Translations under genes and position numbers: made by a program
The notes under the pieces: generated by a model
Seen by the model: only the letters and a program-made list of their open reading frames with translations
The model's database searches: none
What the model was told of the DNA's origin: nothing
Origin: Cytophagales bacterium
GTDB taxonomy: Bacteria; Bacteroidota; Bacteroidia; Cytophagales; Spirosomataceae
Reading direction: 5' to 3'
DNA: 57,163 bases
NCBI GenBank assembly: GCA_024742395.1
Contig: JANSYO010000024.1
Coordinates: 1 to 57,163, forward strand
Shown: positions 31,379 to 38,978 of the stretch, piece after piece
Layout: every line of letters starts with the position of its first letter
How positions within the stretch are numbered: the stretch's first letter is position 1

Positions 31379-32914
31379 CTAATTTTCCAAAAATACGGCT
31401 GTACTTTCATTTTTATATCGATCCAAAGCTGTTAAAACATACACCGATTTCCTTGAAGGACTTTTATCAAGATATTGATTATCAGTAAGAATAGAAAGTA
31501 TCTTAAAAGGATTCTCCAGATTAAGCTCCTCTCCTTTTTCAAACTTATATAACACAAAAGCATGAGCATCACCTTTAGTCCAGCTCAGTTTTAACTGTCC
31601 GCTTCCTTCTGAAGAGCTAAAGTTTTTTGGTGGCTCTACTTTCGCATCAGACTTCCAAGGCATTAAGGGAGCCAGTGCTGGTGTTTGATAGCGGGTTTTG
31701 ATAGAATCTGCTACCCCTAATTTGTTTTTTGCAAATCCATTAGCTGAGAAAAATATACTTCCGGTTACGTCTTTACTGTATCTGTTATAATCTATTTGCC
31801 TCACTATCTGGTTTGGATCTTTCCAGGAGGTACTGTTTTCTTCATCTACTCTGTACATACCATGCCCAATGTACAAGTGGGCTTTCCCATGATTCTCAGC
31901 CCACCAATCTGTCAATGTTCCATAAGGAACCAATCTATGCTCAAACGGAAAATAAATTTGCGGTGCAATGTAATCTATCCACCCTTCCTCTGCCCATTTT
32001 TTTGTATCGGCATAAAGCAAATCATACGATGGCTGACCGCCCCGGGTATCAGACCCCCGCGGATCATCACTTTTGTTACGCCAGACTCCAAAAGGACTAA
32101 TACCAAATTTCACCCAGGGTTTTTCTGCGGCTATGGCCTCAGATATGTCTTTGACTATCAAATCAATATTATTCCTTCTCCAATCCTCTATATCTCTAAA
32201 ACCATTGGGATACTGTCTGAACGTGGCTTCATCTTTCAATGATTGACCGGTCACTTTATATGGGTAAAAGTAATCGTCAAAATGAATTCCATCTACATCG
32301 TACTCTCTCACAATATTGACGACAATATCCTTTATATAATTTCTTACCGCAGGCAAACCGAAATTGAAAAGTGTGTAACCATCATAGGAGAGAAACCACT
32401 CCGGTTTTCTATTGATCAAATGGTCATCCACAATTGAAGTGGCATTTTTATGCCGTCCCCTATTCAAGTTTAACCAGGCATGAAACTCCATCCCTCTGGC
32501 ATGAGATTCTTTAATCATAAAGTCCATGGGGTCATAATATGGGTTAGGAGCAATTCCTTGTTTACCCATCAGCCATTCAGACCAAGGTTCGGCACTTTTG
32601 GCATAAAATGCATCTGTAGCCGCTCTTACCTGAGCCAATAGGGCATTCATACCATGATTTTTCATATTCTCTGCCAACTGAGAAAACTCACTTTTCTGCT
32701 CTTGAGTGCTGAGGGCTCTACGGCTTGGCCAGTCAATATTAGCAATGGATGCTATCCAAACTCCTCTGAATTCCCTTTTGGGAACCAACAAAGGTTTGTA
32801 GACCGCCTCGTAATGCGGTATCTCCGGTTTTTGTACCACATCGGGTACTACTTTTTTGCTACAAGCTGAGAATAAGAAGGATATCGAAACTAAATAGGAA
32901 AGCCATTTAAGCAT
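31379..32914 (-). CDS. Family 10 glycosylhydrolase-like lipoprotein (GHL10)
   Basis: 511 residues with a lipoprotein signal (Cys18 in FLFSACSKK). The GHL10 TIM barrel opens FRGVWIASIANIDWPSRRAL, continues LLAQVRAATDAFYAKSAEPWSEWLMGKQG, HARGMEFHAWLNLNRG, and EYDVDGIHFDDYFYPY (likely catalytic Asp pair), then IDYIAPQIYFPFEHRL. A fibronectin-like domain ends the chain. Relatives such as YngK and DUF187 proteins are predicted amidohydrolases or glycosidases acting on cell-wall or exogenous glycans. Surface or periplasmic location is expected. The DinB-like gene follows on the same strand. Confidence 0.88.
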   Translation of the reverse strand: MLKWLSYLVSISFLFSACSKKVVPDVVQKPEIPHYEAVYKPLLVPKREFRGVWIASIANIDWPSRRALSTQEQKSEFSQLAENMKNHGMNALLAQVRAATDAFYAKSAEPWSEWLMGKQGIAPNPYYDPMDFMIKESHARGMEFHAWLNLNRGRHKNATSIVDDHLINRKPEWFLSYDGYTLFNFGLPAVRNYIKDIVVNIVREYDVDGIHFDDYFYPYKVTGQSLKDEATFRQYPNGFRDIEDWRRNNIDLIVKDISEAIAAEKPWVKFGISPFGVWRNKSDDPRGSDTRGGQPSYDLLYADTKKWAEEGWIDYIAPQIYFPFEHRLVPYGTLTDWWAENHGKAHLYIGHGMYRVDEENSTSWKDPNQIVRQIDYNRYSKDVTGSIFFSANGFAKNKLGVADSIKTRYQTPALAPLMPWKSDAKVEPPKNFSSSEGSGQLKLSWTKGDAHAFVLYKFEKGEELNLENPFKILSILTDNQYLDKSPSRKSVYVLTALDRYKNESTAVFLEN

Positions 32915-32958
32915 AAAAGCTTGGTATTGAATTTTGGTAAAAATAACAAGGTTACATG

Positions 32959-32975
32959 TATTTTTGCTACATTTG
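32959..32975 (+). promoter_or_regulatory. Tandem -7 elements before the DUF4290-murA operon
   Basis: TATTTTTG (32959-32966) and TACATTTG (32968-32975) both match TAnnTTTG. A TTTG at 32933-32936 may be the -33 partner of the first. The leader to the ATG at 33058 would be about 80 bases. Confidence 0.5.
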
Positions 32976-33057
32976 CACGTTAAATAACAAAGGTTTTCCT
33001 CCCAAACTCCTAATGTTTCAGAAGGATTATCCCCTATAGAATTTCCAAGATTTATTC

Positions 33058-33723
33058 ATGAAAGAATACGGAAGTAATGTCCAGAAGCTGGTAGAGCATG
33101 TAGTTTCTGTAGAAAACAGAGAAAAGCGTACCAAGCACGCCCATATACTTATAGAATTAATGCGTCAGATTCATCCCCAAATGCGTGATGGCAATGACTA
33201 TTCTAAAAAGCTATGGGATGACCTTTACGTCATGGCTAATTTTGAGCTTGACGTAGACAGCCCTTTTCCTCCACCACCAAAAGAAGCCGTAGGTAAAAAA
33301 CCTATGCGTATTCCTTATGGGCAGTCTAAATTAAAACACAAATACTACGGAAGAAATCTGGAGTTACTGGTTCTGAAGGCAACTGTGGCCCCTACAAAAG
33401 GAGAAAGAAAAGCCTTTATCTCTTACCTAGTTAAGCTCATGCAAGCCTTTTTCCTTCAGTGGAATAAAGACACCATTGAGGTAAAAACCTGTTTAGATCA
33501 GATACTGGAATTGTCTGGATTCAAATTACAGGAAGAAATAGATGAGCTACGTAGAGACGGTATCATTCTGGATGCCAACCCTAAAGATGGCAACCGTACG
33601 CCAAACAGATTTAATAATGCCAAAACACCGAACGGTTCACTGGGTCAAAATAAATCGGGCGGTAAGCGTTACAACAAAAACCGCAACAACCGCGGCAAAT
33701 TCAACAAGAAAAGAAGAAACTAA
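33058..33723 (+). CDS. DUF4290 family protein
   Basis: 221 residues. The conserved core spans residues 1-170: EYGSNVQKLVEHVVSVENREKRTKHAHILIELMRQIHP, LWDDLYVMANFELDVDSPFPPP, RIPYGQSKLKHKYYGRNLELLV. The last 45 residues are low-complexity and very basic (KRYNKNRNNRGKFNKKRRN), suggesting RNA or DNA contact. DUF4290 is a Bacteroidota-specific family almost always placed directly before murA, as here with a 21-bp gap. The function is unknown; the context suggests a housekeeping role. Confidence 0.9.
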   Translation: MKEYGSNVQKLVEHVVSVENREKRTKHAHILIELMRQIHPQMRDGNDYSKKLWDDLYVMANFELDVDSPFPPPPKEAVGKKPMRIPYGQSKLKHKYYGRNLELLVLKATVAPTKGERKAFISYLVKLMQAFFLQWNKDTIEVKTCLDQILELSGFKLQEEIDELRRDGIILDANPKDGNRTPNRFNNAKTPNGSLGQNKSGGKRYNKNRNNRGKFNKKRRN

Positions 33724-33744
33724 CACCTAAGACTTTCCTATTAC

Positions 33745-35049
33745 ATGTCGTCATTTAAAATTACCGGAGGCAATAAACTCAAAGGAGAACTCATTCCTCA
33801 AGGAGCAAAAAACGAAGCACTTCAAATTCTTTGTGCGGTTCTATTAACCAAACAATCAGTAAAAATCAGTAATATCCCGGATATCCGTGACGTAAATAAG
33901 CTCATGCAGCTATTAGAAGACATGGGTGTAAGACGAACGAAGCTGGGAGAAGGACACTATGAGTTTAAGGCTTCTGATGTGAACTTTGAATATTTTGAGA
34001 CGGATAGTTATAAAGATAGAGCTGCAGAGTTAAGAGGTTCAATAATGCTTCTTGGCCCAATGCTTGGTCGTTTTGGAAAAGGTAAAGCACCCAGACCGGG
34101 GGGGGATAAAATAGGAAGAAGGCCGTTAGACACACATTTTATAGGCTTCACTAAATTGGGTGCCACTTTTGAGTATGAAGCAGGTGATGCTTTTTATACT
34201 GTAGAAGGCTCTCAAATGAAAGGAGACTATGTCTGGATGGACGAAATCTCTGTAACCGGTACAGCCAATGTGGTAATGGCCGCTGTAATGACGCCTGGCA
34301 TTACGACAATTTATAATGCTGCCTGCGAACCATACTTACAGCAATTGTGCAAGATGCTCAATAGTATGGGGGCAAAAATCAGCGGAGTAGGCTCTAATCT
34401 TTTGACCATAGAAGGAGTGGAAGAATTAGGCGGATGTGAGCACAGAATGTTGCCTGATATGATTGAAATTGGCTCGTTTATTGGTCTGGCCGCCATGACT
34501 GGTTCAGAAATAACCATAAAAGATTGTCAAATAAGAGAATTAGGAATTATCCCGGACACCTTCAAAAAGCTGGGCATTCAAATGGAGTTTAGAGGAGATG
34601 ATATTCATATACCAGCTCAGGATCATTACAGAATCAATACTTTAATAGATGGCTCTATACTCACCATCTATGACGCTCCGTGGCCTGGTTTTACCCCTGA
34701 TTTGATTTCTATTATTCTTGTTACAGCTATTCAGGCTAAAGGAACGCTTTTAGTTCATCAGAAGATGTTTGAGAGTCGTTTGTTTTTTGTAGATAAGCTA
34801 ATAGACATGGGGGCACAAATTATCCTGTGTGATCCGCACAGAGCGACCGTAGTAGGCTTAGATAAAACGCATCCTCTAAGAGGAATCAGAATGACATCTC
34901 CGGATATCAGAGCAGGTGTAGCTCTTCTCATTGCGGCACTTTCTGCCGAAGGCGATAGCATTATTGATAATATAGAGCAAATTGACCGCGGCTATCAGTT
35001 CATTGATAAGCGATTGAACGCGATTGGGGCTGAAATTGTGCGTTTGTAA
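33745..35049 (+). CDS. murA: UDP-N-acetylglucosamine 1-carboxyvinyltransferase
   Basis: 434 residues, normal length. It transfers enolpyruvyl from PEP to UDP-GlcNAc, the first committed step of peptidoglycan synthesis, in the cytoplasm. Entry motif GGNKLKGELIPQGAKNEALQIL with the catalytic Lys and Asn pair, and RPGGDKIGRRPLDTH around residues 117-131. In this loop the usual active-site Cys (E. coli Cys115) is Asp121, the known natural variant that stays active and resists fosfomycin. The C-terminal block SPDIRAGVALLIAALSAEG and IDRGYQFIDKRL closes the second domain. Middle gene of the DUF4290-murA-ywbE operon. Confidence 0.96.
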   Translation: MSSFKITGGNKLKGELIPQGAKNEALQILCAVLLTKQSVKISNIPDIRDVNKLMQLLEDMGVRRTKLGEGHYEFKASDVNFEYFETDSYKDRAAELRGSIMLLGPMLGRFGKGKAPRPGGDKIGRRPLDTHFIGFTKLGATFEYEAGDAFYTVEGSQMKGDYVWMDEISVTGTANVVMAAVMTPGITTIYNAACEPYLQQLCKMLNSMGAKISGVGSNLLTIEGVEELGGCEHRMLPDMIEIGSFIGLAAMTGSEITIKDCQIRELGIIPDTFKKLGIQMEFRGDDIHIPAQDHYRINTLIDGSILTIYDAPWPGFTPDLISIILVTAIQAKGTLLVHQKMFESRLFFVDKLIDMGAQIILCDPHRATVVGLDKTHPLRGIRMTSPDIRAGVALLIAALSAEGDSIIDNIEQIDRGYQFIDKRLNAIGAEIVRL

Positions 35050-35250
35050 ATGATGGACGGTACACAAAGAGAAAATATAAAGGTAGGCTCTGAAGTGGAG
35101 ATAGTGCAGAAGCATCATCAACGCAGTGGAGAGCTTACCTCAGGATTTGTAAAGAGAATCTTGACTAAATCTGCCAACCACACCCATGGCATAAAAGTAA
35201 TGCTTGATACCGGAGAAGAAGGACGGGTAAAGAAGATAATAGAAGACTAA
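35050..35250 (+). CDS. YwbE family protein
   Basis: 66 residues, the full family length: RENIKVGSEVEIVQKHHQRSGELTSGFVKRILTKSANHTHGIKVMLDTGEEGRVKKII. It is a small, single-domain KOW/SH3-like beta barrel of unknown function, widespread in Firmicutes and Bacteroidota. The ATG directly abuts the murA stop codon (35047-35049); an ATG one codon later is equally possible. It is probably translated by coupling with murA. Confidence 0.88.
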   Translation: MMDGTQRENIKVGSEVEIVQKHHQRSGELTSGFVKRILTKSANHTHGIKVMLDTGEEGRVKKIIED

Positions 35251-35963
35251 TCATAAGTAGATTAACGCCCGTCTCTTACCACATCACTTTCGACAACTTA
35301 TGTTTATATTGCTTTCAAAGACAAGCAATATGCCCCATCTATTAGGCTTCGTTTTATCGATATTTGTTTTCTCCCAAGCTTTGTCTCAAAAGCCTGTAGG
35401 CAAATAAATGCAGGATAGATTAGCAATTCCTTCTGACAATCTGGAGATTCAAATTTTTAATGCCTCTTAAAGTGGCGTCTGAAGGTTGCTTCGAAAAGAA
35501 GTAATTTAATATTCGGCTATCATCAGCAAAATTCATTCGCTAAACTCACGTAAGGGCAAACTGTGAAAAAAAAGTTCTATTCTAATAACATGAACTAAAG
35601 AAAAAAGAACTGATATTGAATTATTTCAGAGAATTAAACGAATAAGTTCTAATGTAAACGGGCTTTTAAACTGACCCAAATGATGAAACAAGCATTGACC
35701 ACTCAATCAAAAATAGGCTAACCGTATACGATTAAAGATAATCTATTGGTATCTTGTTAAACTTTATAGCCATGAAATTATACTCACTGCTCTAGAATTT
35801 ACCTCCACACTACATTTTTGTATTCGTTTTTCGTATAGCGAATGAAAAAGTTCGAATAAATATTTAGACAATCATCGAACTTTATAAGTCATTCATTAGG
35901 AGTTGATTGTACAATTTATTATATTAGTACAAACCTAATTTACGAAATCTCAAACGCTATACT
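35251..35963. other. 713-bp region of apparently decayed coding DNA
   Basis: No intact gene. The first part holds a signal-peptide-like fragment (see 35330-35470). Around 35618-35674 a frame reads ELFQRIKRISSNVNGLLN then stop, resembling a helical linker. The rest is AT-rich with many stops in all frames. The end (35820-35960) should contain the promoter of the small membrane protein at 35964; an imperfect repeat of ATTCGTTTTTCG-like sequence is present but no clear -7 element. Confidence 0.4.
35330..35470 (+). pseudogene. Remnant of a secreted-protein gene with an internal stop
   Basis: ATG at 35330 opens a typical export signal (MPHLLGFVLSIFVFSQALSQ), and the frame stops at 35407 after 25 codons. 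In the same frame it resumes at ATG 35408 as MQDRLAIPSDNLEIQIFNAS and stops at 35470. Two in-frame stops soon after a well-formed signal peptide suggest decay rather than a small gene. The ancestor is not recognised. Confidence 0.4.
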
Positions 35964-36233
35964 ATGATGGAAAATTCTACTCTACAAAATTTGCCCTTCT
36001 CAGAATTGAGAAGTAAAAGCAAAGCACTCAGCAAAATGCTGTATGTGGTGGGAGCAGCCACAATGCTTAGTATTTTCGCCATGCTCTATTCTATTTTAAA
36101 TACCTCAGGGGTTGGAATCTCAAATTTAGTTCTTGGTATACTAGCTTTGAGCCTTACCATTTACCTGTATGCACTTTCAAATAGAGACTCTGTACTTCAT
36201 CAAGAAATGTGGAAAAGGAAATTTCGAAAATAA
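35964..36233 (+). CDS. Small membrane protein, unrecognised
   Basis: 89 residues with two predicted membrane spans (about 25-46 and 53-70: MLYVVGAATMLSIFAMLYSIL and ISNLVLGILALSLTIYLYAL), a polar N-terminus, and a basic C-terminal tail (MWKRKFRK). Both ends should face the cytoplasm. No family is recognised. It is followed by its own terminator at 36282, so it is probably a single-gene transcript. The second codon is also ATG, so the start could be 35967. Confidence 0.6.
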   Translation: MMENSTLQNLPFSELRSKSKALSKMLYVVGAATMLSIFAMLYSILNTSGVGISNLVLGILALSLTIYLYALSNRDSVLHQEMWKRKFRK

Positions 36234-36281
36234 TATCCTTTCCAATTTGGTTAGTAAAACTTAAACTTGAATTATGATTAG

Positions 36282-36315
36282 AGCCTTTGCAATTTTGCGA
36301 AGGCTTTACATTTTT
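36282..36315 (+). terminator. Rho-independent terminator
   Basis: AGCCTTTGC (36282-36290), loop AATTTT, GCGAAGGCT (36297-36305), one wobble pair, then TTACATTTTT. It ends just before the next start codon at 36323. Confidence 0.7.
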
Positions 36316-36322
36316 ATAAAAC

Positions 36323-36895
36323 ATGAGCAGCACAAACGGAAACTATCTTCAAAGTGTAATAAAGCAGTTTGAATATTATAAACACCTGGGCGAGGCCACG
36401 ATGGCTCAGCTTTCTGATGAAGAAATGTTCTTTCAGTACAACGAAACCAGCAATAGTATGGCCATCATCGCAAAGCACCTTTGGGGCAATATGCTTTCAC
36501 GCTGGACAGACTTTTTAAACTCTGACGGAGAAAAACCCTGGCGTAAAAGAGATGATGAGTTTAAAAATGACTGGAACTCAAAAGAGGACGTATTGATAAA
36601 ATGGGAAGAAGGATGGAGCTGCCTGCTTAACACCCTAAGATCTCTAACCGATGAAGACTTGGACAAAACCATCTATATTAGAAATATGGGGCAAACAGTG
36701 ACCGATGCCATTAACAGGCAGCTGGCTCATTACGCAAGCCATGTAGGACAAATGTTATTTTTGGGTAAAATGATCAAGAACACCGACTGGAAAGCTTTGT
36801 CAATTCCTGTGGGCCAGTCTAAAGGGTATAATAAAGAGAAGTTTACCAAAGAAAAACGCATAGAACATTTCACTGACGAGTGGACAAAAAAATAA
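36323..36895 (+). CDS. DUF1572 family protein (DinB superfamily)
   Basis: 190 residues in a DinB-like four-helix bundle. NSMAIIAKHLWGNMLSRWTDFLNSDGEKPWRKRDDEF (about 38-75) is the DUF1572 core with a first metal His (KHLWGN), and QLAHYASHVGQMLFLGKMIK (about 132-151) supplies two more His. Function unknown; related proteins are metal-dependent thiol transferases. It precedes the SASA esterase gene by 12 bp on the same strand, but no functional link is visible. Confidence 0.87.
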   Translation: MSSTNGNYLQSVIKQFEYYKHLGEATMAQLSDEEMFFQYNETSNSMAIIAKHLWGNMLSRWTDFLNSDGEKPWRKRDDEFKNDWNSKEDVLIKWEEGWSCLLNTLRSLTDEDLDKTIYIRNMGQTVTDAINRQLAHYASHVGQMLFLGKMIKNTDWKALSIPVGQSKGYNKEKFTKEKRIEHFTDEWTKK

Positions 36896-36907
36896 CCCAA
36901 TTTATTA

Positions 36908-37723
36908 ATGAAACTGATTTCTGTACTAAGCGTTTTTATCTTTTCTATGACGACCTATGCTCAGTCTGAATGGAAAGTCAATTTCCCAACTTCTTCTGAG
37001 AAAGTAGTGAACCCACCTGATAACAATAAGGTTTGGGTGTTTTTTCTTGCAGGGCAATCAAACATGGCAGGCAGAGGTTTTGTAGAACCCGCTGATACTT
37101 TAAGCAATCCAAGGATTCTAACAATTAACTCTGAGAACGAACTAGTCTATGCTAAAGAACCACTTCATTGGTATGAGCCCAAGCTTACAGGACTCGATTG
37201 CGGGGTTTCGTTCGCCACTAAACTCTTAAGTGGCATTCCTTCTGAAGTTAGCATCTTACTTATTCCTACAGCGATTGGTGGCAGCTCTATCAGCCAGTGG
37301 ATAAACGATGAACTTTACAGAGGTGTTAACCTATTCTCAAACTTTGAAGAAAAAGTGTCAATTGCCCGGAAATACGGGCAAACCAAAGGCATTCTTTGGC
37401 ATCAGGGTGAAAGTGACGCAAAACCAGAAAGAATTCATGCCCATGAGCACAACCTATCTATTTTGATGTCTGCTTTCAGAGAATCAATCAAGAAGCCGGA
37501 ACTTCCCATAATTTTAGGCCAGTTAGGCTCCTATTCAGACAACAATAAACACTGGCAAGCCATCAATCAACAAATTAATTCATACGTAGAGAAAGACGCT
37601 TATGCCTATTTGATTAATACTCAGGACCTAACTGAAAAGGGAGATAAAATTCATTTTGATTCAGTTTCTCAAAGAGAAATGGGTAAGCGTTTTGCTGAAG
37701 TCTATCTTTCTATTAAACAATAG
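36908..37723 (+). CDS. Exported sialate O-acetylesterase-type (SASA) hydrolase
   Basis: 271 residues with a short signal peptide (MKLISVLSVFIFSMTTYAQ). The SASA/SGNH fold shows block I FFLAGQSNMAGRG with the nucleophile Ser, the oxyanion-side GILWHQGESDA near residue 160, and the C-terminal catalytic GDKIHFDSVSQREMG with the Asp-x-x-His-like pair. It removes acyl groups from carbohydrates, typically acetyl esters of plant or host glycans, in the periplasm. Its 3' end overlaps the convergent EEP gene by 11 bp. Confidence 0.88.
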   Translation: MKLISVLSVFIFSMTTYAQSEWKVNFPTSSEKVVNPPDNNKVWVFFLAGQSNMAGRGFVEPADTLSNPRILTINSENELVYAKEPLHWYEPKLTGLDCGVSFATKLLSGIPSEVSILLIPTAIGGSSISQWINDELYRGVNLFSNFEEKVSIARKYGQTKGILWHQGESDAKPERIHAHEHNLSILMSAFRESIKKPELPIILGQLGSYSDNNKHWQAINQQINSYVEKDAYAYLINTQDLTEKGDKIHFDSVSQREMGKRFAEVYLSIKQ

Positions 37724-38762
37724 GTAACTCCTGCTTTTTGAGTAAATCTGACAGGTAAGCATCAGAATAGTCAATTTTCACCTCTAACCATAATGGTAGG
37801 TGATCGCTCATTTGGTGGGTAGACCACTGCTTATAATTTGAATAAAACTCATCAGGGTCTGTTTCTTTCTTTTTCTTTTTTAGCATCAGGGGCCTGTAAA
37901 CCGGTTCATCTGCCAGTGTAAAAAGTGCTTTAGTGAAATCAAAAGCTCCTCCTTTTACTACTTCAAATCTTTCTTTTCTTTCTTTTAATAATATCTGATC
38001 ATAGGTACGTTTTTCCTTTCCTAAATTAGTATATGTCTCAGTTAACTCTTTCGGGCTCTTGAAACCTCTTTTTTCAAGTTCGGCATACGTTTGATGTTTC
38101 TGTGAGAATATGTTAAAATCCCCCAATAAGATAAGCTTGCGTGCCCAGGCAGTTTCATCTTTTGACCTTCTTTCTAAAAACTTAGCTACATGCTCTATTT
38201 CCTTGATTCTCTCTGCACTATTTGCATCATTGCTTCCCCATTGTATATGAACTGAGCACATCATAAATCTGGCCCATCCCGCCTCAAAACCACTGATCAT
38301 CGGAGTTCTCCAAACTTGCCCTACCGGTGTTCCATCACTCATAGGAGGAATCACCATTTCGCCGCACAGACCGCCAAACCTAACCTTTGATTTATCAAAA
38401 ACATAGGCCATACGTTCACTGTTGCCTCTGCCCCCTTCTGTGGTATCTGTAAAAATATAATCCCAACCAGAACCCAAAATCTCCATGACTTTATTGAGGG
38501 CGTTAAGATCCTTATACACCTCTTGGATGGCCACCATATCAAAATGAGAAATAATCTCTGCTATATAGTAGAAAGATTCCTTTAATCTCGAATTATAAGA
38601 AGGCTTATCAAAGTCTCTAATATTCCAGGTGGCAAAAAGCAAATGTTTTGATTGCGTTTTCTCTGGAACTTCTGCTTTTAATTGAGCCCTTAATTCTATC
38701 AGCTTGGTTAAACATCGTTTGTTTTCGGCTGAAGGGTGTTTCAATTTATGGTAAAAAGGCAT
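37713..38762 (-). CDS. Endonuclease/exonuclease/phosphatase (EEP) family protein
   Basis: 349 residues without a signal peptide. EEP motifs: FATWNIRDFDK (Asn), VAIQEVYKDL (metal Glu), MICSVHIQW-like strand, LILLGDFNIFSQ (Asp-x-Asn), and the C-terminal SDHLPLWLEV (Asp-His). The loop GRGNSERMAYVFDKSKVRF is typical of this group. It may cut DNA or phosphodiester substrates in the cytoplasm; no partner is adjacent. It is convergent with the SASA gene and divergent from mutS, with 216 bp between. Confidence 0.87.
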   Translation of the reverse strand: MPFYHKLKHPSAENKRCLTKLIELRAQLKAEVPEKTQSKHLLFATWNIRDFDKPSYNSRLKESFYYIAEIISHFDMVAIQEVYKDLNALNKVMEILGSGWDYIFTDTTEGGRGNSERMAYVFDKSKVRFGGLCGEMVIPPMSDGTPVGQVWRTPMISGFEAGWARFMMCSVHIQWGSNDANSAERIKEIEHVAKFLERRSKDETAWARKLILLGDFNIFSQKHQTYAELEKRGFKSPKELTETYTNLGKEKRTYDQILLKERKERFEVVKGGAFDFTKALFTLADEPVYRPLMLKKKKKETDPDEFYSNYKQWSTHQMSDHLPLWLEVKIDYSDAYLSDLLKKQELPIV

Positions 38763-38926
38763 GACTACTTTTTTTATTTAATTTAACCAATGAGCTGTAT
38801 ATCATACAATTAAATTGGATCAATTAAGTATTAAATCTATTATACGGTTCTCTCATGTAGCAAATTTTACATCTCTAAGTGGTTGGGAATAACGCCCCGG
38901 AATAACATAGTCTCAGATGATTTTCC

Positions 38927-38934
38927 TAATTTTG
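38927..38934 (+). promoter_or_regulatory. -7 promoter element (TAATTTTG) of mutS
   Basis: TAATTTTG fits TAnnTTTG and lies 44 bp before the start codon. No clear -33 element at the usual distance. Confidence 0.5.
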
Positions 38935-38978
38935 ACTACTTGATGAATCTATAAAAACAAAGTCTTCCAGTCTTTACA

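Noticed and set aside
31796-32437. Several open frames on the plus strand within the GHL10 gene
   Set aside because: They run antisense to clear GHL10 motifs and show no domain or start signal of their own.
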